This document shows, one piece after another, positions 20,617 through 31,614 of a stretch of DNA of 64,000 nucleotides. The stretch is from Aegilops tauschii subsp. strangulata (taxonomy: Eukaryota; Streptophyta; Magnoliopsida; Poales; Poaceae), in assembly GCF_002575655.3 (NCBI RefSeq), contig NC_053037.3, forward strand, positions 445,501,793 through 445,565,792, in the 5' to 3' direction. The translations under genes and the position numbers were made by a program. Under the pieces are notes generated by a model. That model was not told the DNA's origin and searched no databases. It saw nothing but the letters and a program-made list of their open reading frames with translations. Every line of letters starts with the position of its first letter. The stretch's first letter is position 1.

Positions 20617-23577
20617 TGATACGTCTCCAATGTATCTATAATTTATGAAGTATTCATGCTATTATATTATCCATCTTAGATGTTTAATGGGCTTTATTAT
20701 ACACTTTTATATTATTTTTGGGACTAACTTATTAACCTAGAGCCCAGTGCCAGTGAAATTCCTTGAACCATGTTTCTTCCATGAGTGTCCACCATATCTA
20801 CCTATATGCGGTATTTACCTGCCGTTCCAAGTAAATTTGCATGTGCCAAACTCTAAACCTTCAAATAATAATCTGTTTTGTATGCCTGAATCGCTCATGT
20901 AGCGACTAGGGGCTGTCAGTATCTTCCATGCTAGGTGGGTTATTCTCACGATGAGTGGACTCCGCTCATCATTCACGAGAAAATGGCTGGTAACTGGGAT
21001 GCCCAGTCCTATGATCAAAAGATCAAAAACAAATTCACAAATAATTTAAACAAAACTCCCCCGGGATTGTTGAAAGTTGGACGACACCCGTTGTTTCGGA
21101 CAAGCCGTGGATTGTGAATGTTGGTGGAGGGGGAGTAAAATCTTTACCCTTCTGTTGGGAACCGCCTATAATGTATGTAGTATGGAAGATATTGGGAACT
21201 CTTGGTCGTTATGTTGACAATGAAAGCATACCTTTCAAAATTATTTTCATCTCTGTTTTAGCTTCGAGCTCTCGCACCTCTGCAAATCCCTGCTTCCCTC
21301 TGCGAAGGGCCTATCTTTTACTTTTATGCAAGAGTCGGTAGTATTCCTTCTCATTCCAACCCACTCTTTAGTTGGCAAGCATCATGTGATGGAAAGATCT
21401 AAGCATATATGGCCATTCAAATATATTGGAGCATGAATTATTACTGTTGACATTACCTTTGAGGTAAAAGGTTGGGAGGCGAAACATTAAGCCCCTATCT
21501 TTCTCTGTGTTCGATGAATACTATTTGTTCTAAAAATATGCTTTGAGTGGTAGCAATCATGGAAGACTCAATGCTAGTTGAGTATGTGAAGTTTGCTGAA
21601 TTAAAGCTCTGACATAGACTCTTCCTGAAAATAAGATGAATTGCAATTGTTTGATGACTAAGAGCACTGTTTGTTAGTTTTGAAGAAAGTTTATGATCTA
21701 TACTTTAACATGTGAATAGTTGTTACTTGATCATGAGAAGTTTTATGAGATGAGCTACTGTTATGACATATGATGATGCTAGAAAAGGTGATTGAAATTA
21801 CCATTGATCAAACTTGTGCACCTGCTAGCATTCGCACTTCATAAATTATTTCTTTTATCATTTACCTACTCGAGCACGAGCAGGATCTAAGCTTGGGGAT
21901 GCTGATACGTCTCCAACGTACCTATAATTTATGAAGTATTCATGCTATTATATTATCCATCTTGGATGTTTAATGGGCTTTATTATACACTTTTATATTA
22001 TTTTTGGGACTAACTTATTAACCCAGAGCCCAGTGCCAGTTTTTGTTTTTCTCCTTGTTTCAGTGTTTCGCAGAAAAGGAATATCAAACGGAGTCCAAAC
22101 GGAATGAAACCTTCGGGAGAGTTATTTTTGGAACGGAAGAAATCCAGAAGACTTGGAGTATACGTAAGGGAAGCAACGAGGCAGGGGGGCGCGCCCACCC
22201 CCCTGGGCGCGCCCTCCACCCTCATGGGCCCCTTATGGCTCCCGTGATGTATTTCTTCCGCCTATATATGTCCATATACCCTAAAAACGTCGGGGAACAG
22301 AATAGATCGGGAGTTCCGCCGCCGCAAGCCTCTGTAGCCACCAAAAACCAATCGGGACGCTGTTCCGGCACCCTGCCGGAGGGGGGATCCCTCATCGGTG
22401 GCCATCTTCATCATCTCGGCGCTCTCCATGATGAGGAGGGAGTAGTTCACCCTCGGGTCTGAGGGTATGTACCAGTAGCTATGTGTTTGATCTCTCTCTC
22501 TCGTGTTCTTGAGGTGGTACAATCTTGATGTATCGCGAGCTTTGCTATTATAGTTGGATCTTATGATGTTTCTCCCCCAACACTCTCTTGTAATGGATTG
22601 AGTTTTCCCTTTGAAGTTATCTTATCGGATTGAGTCTTTAAGGATTTGAGAACACTGGATGTATGTCTTGCGTGGGATACTCGTGGTGACAATGGGGTAT
22701 TCTATTGATTCACTTGATGTATGTTTTGGTGATCAACTTGCGGGTTCCGCCCATGAACCTATGCATAGGGGTTGGCACACATTTTCGTCTTGACTCTCCG
22801 GTAGAAACTTTGGGACACTCTTTGAAGTACTTTGTGTTGGTTTGAATAGATGAATCTGAGATTGTGTGATGCATATCGTATAATCATGCCCGCGGATACT
22901 TGAGGTGACATTGGAGTATCTAGGTGACATTAGGATTTTGGTTGATTTGTGTCTTAAGGTGTTATTCTAGTACGAACTCTATGATAGATCGAACGGAAAT
23001 AATAGCTTCATGTTATTTTACTACGGACTCTTGAATAGATCGGTGAGAAAGGATAACTTTGAGGTGGTTTCGTACCCTACCATAATCTCTTCATTTGTTC
23101 TCCGCTATTAGTGACTTTGGAGTGACTCTTTGTTGCATGTTGAGGGATAGTTATATGATCCAATTATGTTATTATTGTTGAGAGAACTTGCACTAGTGAA
23201 AGTATGAACCCTAGGCCTTGTTTCCTAGCATTGCAATACCGATTACGCTCACTTTTATCATTAGTTACCTTGCTGTTTTTATATTTTCAGATTACAAAAA
23301 CCTATATCTATCATCCATATTGCACTAGTATCACCATCTCTTCGTCGAACTAGTGCACCTATACTATTTACCATTGTATTGGGTGTGTTGGGGACACAAG
23401 AGACACTTTGTTATTTGGTTGCAGGGTTGTTTGAGAGAGACCATCTTCATCCTACGCCTCCCACGGATTGATAAACCTTAGATCATCCACTTGAGGGAAA
23501 TTTCCTACTGTCCGACAAACCTCTGCACTTGGAGGCCCAACAATGTGTACAAGAAGAAGGTTGTGTAGTAGACATCA
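20617..23577 (+). mobile_element. Deleted Athila-type (Sabrina/WHAM-like) element in copia integrase
   Basis: The element starts TGATACGTCTCCAATG (5' LTR). After only about 138 bp this LTR jumps into 3' internal sequence (20755-21902) that ends in a purine tract AAGCTTGGGGATGC. A full 3' LTR of 1675 bp follows (21903-23577), beginning TGATACGTCTCCAACG. One large deletion therefore removed most of the 5' LTR, primer-binding site and coding region. The LTR has a plausible TATA box (CCTATATATGTCC, near 22260). The LTR is related to, but clearly different from, those of E6. Confidence 0.85.
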
Positions 23578-24163
23578 TGGGTATATCTACTTAATGAAAC
23601 ACAAGTCTGAAACATTTGAAAAGTTCAAAGAATTTTAGAGTGAAGTGGAGAATCATCGTAACAACAAAGTAAAGTTTCTATGATCTGACCGCGGAGGCAA
23701 ATATTTGAGTTACAAGTTTGGCCTTACTTTAAAACAATGTGGAATAGTTTCACAACTCACGCCACCTAGAACACCACAACGTAATGGTGTGTACGAATGT
23801 CGTAACCGTACTTTATTAGATATGGTGCGATCTATGATGTCTCTTACCGATTTACCACTATTGTTTTGGGGTTATGCATTAGAGACAGCCACATTCACGT
23901 TAAATAGGGCACCATCTAAATCCGTTGAGATGACACCGTACAAACTGTGGTTTGGCAAGAAACCTAAGTTGTCGTTTCTTAAAGTTTGGGGTTGCGATGC
24001 TTATGTGAAAAAGCTTCAGCCTGATAAGCTCGAACCCAAATCGGAGAAGTGCGTCTTCATAGGATACCTAAAAGAGTCTGTTGGGTACACCTTCTATCAC
24101 AGATCCGAAGGCAAGATCTTTGTTGCTAAGAATGGATCCTTTCTAGAGAAGGAGTTTCTCTAG
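23578..24163 (+). pseudogene. Second half of copia integrase, internal region 1
   Basis: After the insertion the integrase resumes. In-frame stops occur at 23636-23638 (TAG) and 23681-23683 (TGA). The open part (23705 on) holds the C-terminal third: TPPRTPQRNGV, the catalytic Glu region NGVYECRNRTL, FWGYALETA and PYKLWFGKKP. It ends in TAG at 24161. The TAG at 23636 is shared with the other copy at about 58562. Confidence 0.8.
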
Positions 24164-24169
24164 AAAGTA

Positions 24170-25660
24170 GTGAGTGGGAGGAAAGTAGAACTTGATGAGG
24201 TAATTGTACCTACTCTTGAATTAGAAAGTAGTTCATCACAGAAATCAGTTCGAGTGATGCCTACACCAATTAGTGAGGAAGCTAATGATGGTGATCATGA
24301 AACTTCAGATCAAGTTATTACCAAACATTATAGGTCAACCAGAGCACGTTCCGCACCAGAGTGGTACGCTAATCCCGTCCTGGAAGTCACGTTACTAGAC
24401 CATGAAAAACCTACGAACTATGAGGAAGCGATGATGAGCCCAGATTCCGCAAAATGTCTTGAGGCCATGAAATCTGAGATAGGATCCATATATAAGAACA
24501 AAGAGTGGACTTTGGTGGACTTGCCCAATGATCGGCAAACCATTGAGAATAAATGGATCTTCAAGAGGAAGATGGACGCTGATGGTAGTGTTACTATCTA
24601 CAAAGCTCGACTTGTCGCGAAAGGTTTTCGACAAGTTCAAGGTGTTGACTACGATGAGATTTTCTCACTCGTAGCGATGCTTAAGTCTGTCCGAATCATG
24701 TTAGCAATTGCTGCATTTCATGAAATCTGGCAAATGGATAACAAAACTACATTCGTTAATGGATTTATTCAAGAAGAATTGTATATGATGCAACCAGAAG
24801 GTTTTGTCAATCCTAAAGGTGCTAACAAAATGTGCAAGCATCTCGGAGTTGGAATATACGCTTTGATGAGTTGATCAAAGCATATAGTTTTATACAGACT
24901 TGCGGTGAAGCCTGTATTTACAAGAAAGTGAGTGGGAGCACTACCGCCGTTCTGACAAGTATATGTGAATGACATATTGTTGATCGGAAATGATGTAGAA
25001 TTTTCTAGAATGCATAAAGGATTGAAAGGATTTTTTTCAAAGAAAGACATCAGTGAAGCTGCTTACATATTGGGCATCAAGATCTATAGAGATAGATCAA
25101 GACGCTTCATAAGATTTTTCAATGAGTACATACCTTGACAAGATTTTGAAGTAGTTCAAAATGGAATAATCAAAGAAGGAGTTCTTGCCTGTATTGCAAG
25201 GTGTAAAGTTGAGTAATACTCAAAACCCGACCACGGCAGAAAATAGAAAAAGAGAATGAAAGTCATTCCCTATCCCTCAGCCATAGGTTCTATAAAGTAT
25301 GCTATGTTGTGTACCAAACCTATTGTGTACCTTGCCATGAGTTTGGCAAGGGGGTACGATAGTGATCCAGGAGTGGATCACTGGATAGCGGTCAATGTTA
25401 TCCTTAGTTACCTAAGAGGACTAAGGAAATATTTCTCGGTTATGGAGGTGATAAAGAGTTCATCATAAAGAGTTACGTCGAAGCAAGCTTTTACACCAAT
25501 CCAGATGACTCTGAGTCTCAATCTGGATACATATTGAAAGTGGGAGCAATTAGCTAGAGTAGCTCTGTGCAGAGCATTGTTGACATAGAAATTTGCAAAA
25601 TAAATACGGATCTGAATGTGGCAGACCTGTTGACTAAACTTCTCTCACAAGCATAACATG
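24170..25660 (+). pseudogene. Copia reverse transcriptase-RNase H, internal region 1
   Basis: The frame 24170-24874 covers the start of RT: KWIFKRKMDADG, YKARLVAKGF, then DNKTTFVNG where active copia elements have an Asp-containing motif. TGA at 24872 ends it. The catalytic box at 24962-24973 reads YVND instead of YVDD. RNase H traces continue to about 25650 (SLARGYDSDPG, then NVADLLTK). Frameshifts and stops make it inactive. The YVND change and the TGA are shared with internal region 2. Confidence 0.85.
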
Positions 25661-25675
25661 ATCACACCTTAGTAC

Positions 25676-25840
25676 TCTTTGGGTGTTAATCACATAGCGA
25701 TGTGAACTAGATTATTGACTCTAGTAAACCCTTTGGGTGTTGGTCACATGGCGATGTGAACTATGGGTGTTAATCACATAAAGATGTGAACTATTGGTGT
25801 TAAATCACATGGCGATGTGAACTACATTATTGACACTAGT
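25676..25840 (+). repeat. Short repeat array before the copia polypurine tract
   Basis: Four imperfect units containing GGTGTTAATCACAT-N-GCGATGTGAACTA, about 27-55 bp apart, fill the stretch between RNase H and the purine tract GCAAGTGGGAGAC (25841-25853). The same array precedes LTR3 (about 60610-60770). Confidence 0.75.
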
Positions 25841-26412
25841 GCAAGTGGGAGACTGAAGGAAATATGCCCTAGCGGCAATAATAAAGTTGTTATTTTACAT
25901 TTCCTTATATCATGATAAATGTTTATTATTCATGCTAGAATTGTATTAACCGGAAACTTGATACATGTGTGAATACATAGACAAAACACAGTGTCCCTAG
26001 TAAGCCTCTACTAGACTAGCTCGTTAATCGAAGATGGTTAAGTTTCCTAACCATAGACATGTGTTGTCATTTGATGAACAGGATCACATCATTAGGAGAA
26101 TGATGTGATGGACAAGACCCATCCGTTAGCTTAGCATAATGATCGTTAAGTTTTATTGCTACTGCTTTCTTCATGACTTATACATATTCGTTTGACTATA
26201 AGATTATGCAACTCCCGAATACCAGAGGAATACCTTGTGTGCTATCAAACGTCACAATGTAAAAGGGTGATTATAAAGATGCTCTACAGGTATCTCCAAA
26301 GGTGTTTTGTTGGGTTGTCATAGATAGAGATTAGGATTTGTCACTCCGAGTATCAGAGAGGTATCTCTGGGCCCTCTCGGTAATGCACGTCATAGTAAGC
26401 CTTGCAAGCAAT

Positions 26413-26650
26413 CACTACAAGAAATATGTCAACTAGTGACCTTATGTTAGTGACCCTGGAAGAATTGGTCATAGATCTACGACCATTTGAGACCAATTGG
26501 TCAAAAGCTGTTCGGGGGCTCCAAACCCTCAAATATATCGACCATTTTGGCCATAAAGGTCGTAATTTCCTTACACGAAATGGTCATAAAGCAGACAGCA
26601 CCGATCCGCTGCCTTATTTCTAGCTGATCACGACCAATATAGATGGTAAC
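26413..26650. repeat. Left subterminal repeat region of the CACTA element
   Basis: GACC/GGTC motifs (GGTCATAGATC, GACCATTTG, GACCAATTGGTC, GGTCGTAATT, GGTCATAAAG) occur in both orientations at intervals of roughly 10-30 bp. The right end (about 33925-34208) mirrors this. In characterised CACTA elements such motifs bind the TNPA-type protein; that role here is inferred. Confidence 0.7.
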
Positions 26651-27756
26651 CTTGTAAGTTGTGGTGGATTGCTATGACTAGGTGCCACCTCATCAGTTTT
26701 GCCTATGTGTCATGTCCATGTGTCAATTTTTGACTTAGGTTGTGAAGGAACCTATATTTCTGTTAGTCCAAAAATTCCGAAAAAATTCTCATAAATTCTT
26801 TGGATCATATCTTCGTCAAATATGTCAAAAACCTTCCTTGCCTAGTTAAAATATAATTCAACAATATTCATTTTCCTATTTTGTTCAGAACAACACTTTG
26901 TGAAGGAAGTGCTATTTTTATATTCTTGATTGCCCTCAAAATTTCTGGGCACTCTTTCCTATATATCCAAATCATTGCCTCATGAGAAAATTCAGCTCCA
27001 TTTGCCTAGTAAATGTTCCTCAGCAAATTTCCAAAGTTTTTGTTCAGCTAGAAGCTTTGTGAAGGAAGTACTAGCTATGCACATCCAAATGGCATGAAAT
27101 TTATACAGTGCCTTCATATGGCCAAATTATCACCCTCCTCCAAATTGCAGCTCAATCAAATCATCTATGTGAGCCCATCTTCAATTTTCATTTTCTGTCC
27201 AGATTGGCACATTGCAAAGCAAGTGCTATCTATACCACTCCTATTGCCCTCAATATTCAGATCCATTTGCCTATGCCAAAACTACCATACTCCACAAAAT
27301 TTCAGCTCAATCCACTTATCCATTTGAGCCCAGCTTCAACATCCATATTTCTGCCCGATGTGGTACTTTGCAAAGAAAGTGCCATCCAAACTCCTCCATT
27401 TGAGCTGAAAATTTGCCAATACAGTCTCCCTAGTAGATGATCATCCTCAGCCAAAACTCAGGCCCATTGGCCTTGTGAATTTCCCGTACCGCTAATCAAA
27501 CACTTGGCTGCTAATTCATGTTTGAGCATAGTTCGATCTCCTCGTGAGATTCTTCTGTTGTTATTTTCTTCCAAGCATCTACCTGGGGAGTGCCAAACCT
27601 ACTAGACATGCCTAGGCTTCCCAGAACGTATGGCAACGCCACAGTCACGCGGTGACCACGCGGCGGGCTTGTGAGTCTACGCGCTTTGGAGTTGGGGCCC
27701 TGGGCCACCGTCCAAACCTCAACATATCACCACCAACCATGTATTTATGCTTAAAT
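26651..27756. other. AT-rich filler in the CACTA element
   Basis: No gene is supported. There are loosely repeated phrases such as CTTTGTGAAGGAAGT/CTTTGCAAAGAAAGTGC (about 26892, 27056, 27369) and CTAG(T)AAATGTTCCTCAGC-like stretches, which suggest old internal duplication. Short open frames here do not resemble known proteins. Confidence 0.4.
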
Positions 27757-29530
27757 AGATACTTATGTACCTAGAAATGATTTTTGGAAAAATAAAGAGC
27801 AAACTATAAGCCAGCTGCAGTTCAAATTTGAGCCGCTTCCTGCTAAATCGGCGGGAATTTGTCTTTTTCACCAGAGGTGGATCAAAACTTTTGACACCCA
27901 AACATTTGGTCAATTGTGCATTAAATATGGCCTAGTATTTTATAAAAATGATTTGGTCCAATTTTGCAACAATTATTTGGTAGGTCCTTCACAAAAAAAC
28001 CTCATTTGGGGCACTCGAAAAATGGAAAACGATTTTTTCGTCCAAAGAAAATGAAAACTCCCTTAGGAAACATTGTTTTCCATTCCAATATGCACCCTTG
28101 TGCACAATATGAGATCATTTGAACAAACTATGCCATGAATGTGGCCATAAGATTGATCATTTGTGTTGAAAGCCATGAATCTTCACACATGATAGGTTAT
28201 TTCTGAAAACACTTTTTTAAAAGAATTGCTGTATTACAAGTTTATTATTTTTCCTGGTAACTTGGTCACATATAATGACACAATGCGAAGGTTTCCCAAT
28301 TTTTTGATTTTTTTGAATTTTTTATGCCCGTTTCAAAATGCGGTCAAAACGGCGGGAATGACCGTTCCTAGCTAGTGCTTGAATCTTGGAATGTTTTTAG
28401 TGTTTCTCTGATTAATTAGATACTTTTGTACCTAGAAATGATTTTTGGAAAAAATAAATAGCAAACTATGAGGCAGCTGCAGTTCAAATTTGACCCGCTT
28501 CCTACTAAATCGGCGGGAATTTGTCTTTTTCACCAGAGGTGGATCAAAACTTTTGACACCCAACCATTTGGTCAATTGTGCATTAAATATGGCCTAGTAT
28601 TTTATAAAAATGATTTGGTCCAATTTTGCAACAATTATTTGGTAGGTCCTTCACAAAAAAACCTCATTTGGGGCACTCAAAAAATGGAAAATGATTTTTT
28701 CGTCCAAAGAAAATGAAAGCTCCCTTAGGCAACATTGTTTGCCATTCCAATATGCACCCTTGTGCACAATATGAGATCATTTGAACAAACTATGCCATGA
28801 ATGTGGCCATAAGATTGATCATTTGGGTTGAAAGCCATGAATCTTCACATATGATAGCTTATTTCTGAAAACACGTTTTTAAAAGAATTGTCGTATTACA
28901 AGTTTATTATTTTTCCTGGTAACTTGGTCACATATAATGACACAATGCGAAGGTTTTGCAATTTTCCAATTTTTTTGAATTTTTTATGCCCGTTTCAAAA
29001 TGCGATCAAAACGGCGGGAATGACCGTTCCTAGCTAGTGGTTGAATCTTGGAATTTTTTTGGTGTTTCTCTGATTAAATAGATACTTTTGTACCTAGAAA
29101 TGATTTTTGGAAAAAATAAATATCAAACTACGAGGCAGCCGCAGTTCAAATTTGACCCGCTTCCTACTGAATCGGCGGAAATTTGTCTTTTTATCAGAGG
29201 TGGATCAAAACTTTTGATACCCAACCATTTGGTCAATTGTGCATTAAATATGGCCTAGTATTTTATAAAAATGATTTGGTCCAATTTTGCAACAATTATT
29301 TGGTGGGTCCTTCACAAAAAACCTCATTCGGGGCACTCGAAAAATGGAAATTGATTTTTTGTGCAAAGAAAATAAAAAATCCCTTTGTCGATACTGTTTA
29401 CTAATCCAAGATGTAAACTTTTGTAGAGTATGATATCATTTAACCAAATATTTGATAGGTCTTTTACAAAAAAAGAACTCATTTTGAGCACTAAAAAATG
29501 GAAAATGATTTTTTCGTGACCTATTTAGAA
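27757..29530. repeat. 661-bp tandem triplication in the CACTA element
   Basis: The unit starts near AGATACTTATGTACCTAGAA (27757) and recurs at 28418 and 29080, spacing 661 and 662 bp. Units 1 and 2 are nearly full; unit 3 diverges after about 310 bp and its end is degraded. Each contains TTCAAATTTGA(C/G)CCGCTTCCT and CGGCGGGAATTTG-like phrases. Unit-length frames appear twice with the same translation, but nothing recognisable is encoded. Confidence 0.85.
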
Positions 29531-29539
29531 GGTCATAAT

Positions 29540-30340
29540 GTCTTCAAATTGTTTGTTGCGTTCTGATTGGTCTATAGGCATATCACGCGGATCATGCATC
29601 AGACACCGTCGGATGCTCCCGGATCCAACGGAGGACCTCATCCCCTCACTCTCTCACCCACGTAGCCCTCTCACCCCTCACCCACGCAGCCCCCACGCCC
29701 CACTCCCCACCGTTCCAACCCTTCTCTCCCGCACCTGCACCCGCTCGCTAAACCCTAGCCGCCGCCGTCCCCGCACCATGGCCGTCGACGGTGAGGAGCC
29801 CGAATCCCCACGCCTCCCAAGCGCCCGAAACCCTAGGCCGCGACGCAGCCATGGCGACCGAGCTCTGGATCTGCGGGCTGGAGGTGCAGCATCGGATCCG
29901 GTCCAGGGCACCGCCATCATGCAGCACCACCACCAGCTGGACCAGTGGCTCGCCGGCGGCGCGGGCGGGCTGCTGCGCTCGACCAAGTATGCCCCCTGCC
30001 TCCCTGTGCCCGACGGTTCGCTCCGCCTCAACCTCGCCGTCTCCTAGGACCTGCGTCGCCGCCTCCGGGACCACGTCTTTGCGCTCGAAGAGGACCTCCA
30101 CCCTGCCGGTCGTTGCATCGACCTCCTCAGGGTCAGTCCCTTTCCCCCTTCCCCAATTCCCCTTCCATTCCGCTGTGGTCCGCCCTGACGGATCAAAACG
30201 GCCCCGTGCAGAGGGATTCCGTGATGAACACGGAGGAGCTCCATCTCATCTCCATGGCGTCGTTTGCTTCCGCTTGGCCGACGACGCCATCCGCGTCCTT
30301 CTGCTGCTCGTCGAGGTAAGGTATTCTCTCGATTTGATCT
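29540..30340 (+). pseudogene. Captured GC-rich exon(s) of unknown host gene
   Basis: A sharp rise in GC marks this segment. A frame from ATG 29778 (MAVDGEEPESP) runs to a TAG at about 30045. The same phase continues beyond as a plausible coding run (RLRDHVFALEEDLHPAG) to about 30130. A second exon-like block, 30210-30315, follows a CAG acceptor and precedes a GTAAGG donor. This resembles the first exons of a plant gene with a 5' UTR in 29600-29777. I do not recognise the protein. Confidence 0.45.
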
Positions 30341-31434
30341 TCTCTCCTTAGCTTCCCTTCCCTTGCCTCATGCGCCGTGGCTTCCTTCCTATCACATGTG
30401 CACTTGGTAAGATATCACCAGCCATGTCGCTGGCTGTGGCCGTACCTGCCTGCTCCTCGTCGGTTCCCCTGCCTACGCATCTGCATCTGGTTTCGTTTAT
30501 TCAAAAGAATAGGATAGGTATAAGCCCTCCCTCCTCTGCTCTGTCGGGCTCTCTGTCACTTATGGGCCTTTGTTTTTTTGGACTGCCATTATGGCTGCTT
30601 CTTGTTGGTTGCGGTCAAAATCAGTGACAAGCTAGCAAGCAATCATGCGTGTGTGGCCATGGCCTTCTTTAGAATAGGGATGCCCGGGCTGCCCTGCCAC
30701 TCCAGTCCAGAGTAGGAGTAGCTCTTGTTCGAGATCTGATCTACTAGAACTGAATTGCTCCCCTATTATGCTGTGGTCGTATGCTCTGTGGTCACTGATG
30801 CGTGCTGCATACCTGCAGATTAGGACCAAAATTTGAGTAGTTTCAGTCGTGCAGATTATAACTGAATCATGCCCTGCTTTGTTGTAGTTGTATGATCTTA
30901 CTGCTGAATTGATTGCTAGATTGTTCAAACTGAAGTCTTCCAGTTGGCTTGCTACAATGTAGTATATCACTGTACTTCAGACGTTTTGTAGAATTTGGGC
31001 CTGGGCGCTTTGGGATTTGGCTGTAGTCCGTCCCTTAATTTACTCCGCACTTTGCTCTGCTTGGCGACCGGCCTGCCTTGCTACTCCATGGTCAGTGATG
31101 CGTGCTGTATATACAGATTAGGACCAAAACTAGAGTAGTTATGACAATAGTTTGATATTCCTTTACTAGCACATGTCCTTTATCTCTTAGCATATACTGT
31201 GATTATGACGTGTGGGCTCTTGGAAAAGCCATCTGTCTGTGTTTCTGTAGTTATTTGTATTAAGTGCTCCACATTTGTTTTTTGACATGGACAATCCATA
31301 ATCAGCTTTAAGAGCTTGTTGCCCTTGGTCACAAAGTGGGTTTCTGTTAACTTGATGGAGACTAGTTATAAACTAGTCAGTGCATCTTAATCGATTATTG
31401 CGTAGCATTGTTTTGTACTCCTACTTCATTTATT
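30341..31434. other. Intron-like filler between captured exons
   Basis: T-rich sequence without coding signal. A direct repeat of about 55 bp with differences (GATGCGTGCTG...CAGATTAGGACCAAAA) lies near 30797 and 31097. This probably represents introns of the captured gene(s). Confidence 0.4.
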
Positions 31435-31614
31435 TATGCAAATATTGCAATAACAAGTACTGCTGTTTGGAGACCTCTTCCACCACTACCTAATCTAGAG
31501 GTCTTCGATGTGGTCATTGAGAAAGCTGCAGGTCAGGCTCTTGTATGGGTAAACAAGGTGTTGGCTGTTGCCCATGACATTGCCATCAAGAGAGACATGA
31601 CAGTTTTTATACAG
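31435..31614 (+). pseudogene. Captured reticulon-like (RTNLB) exon
   Basis: The exon encodes PLPPLPNLEVFDVVIEK, then ALVWVNKVLAVAHDIAIKRD, a good match in style to the loop between the two hydrophobic hairpins of plant reticulon-like B proteins. It ends at a good donor (ACAG|GTATCT at 31614/31615). Reticulons shape the tubular endoplasmic reticulum. The membrane hairpins expected before and after are not found nearby, so this is an isolated fragment carried by the CACTA element. Identification is from memory of the family. Confidence 0.7.

Noticed and set aside
28468..28716. 82-codon frame repeated in the triplication (also near 29183) as a small gene family
   Set aside because: The repeated translation follows from DNA duplication; the third unit is shifted and shortened, and no known protein resembles it.
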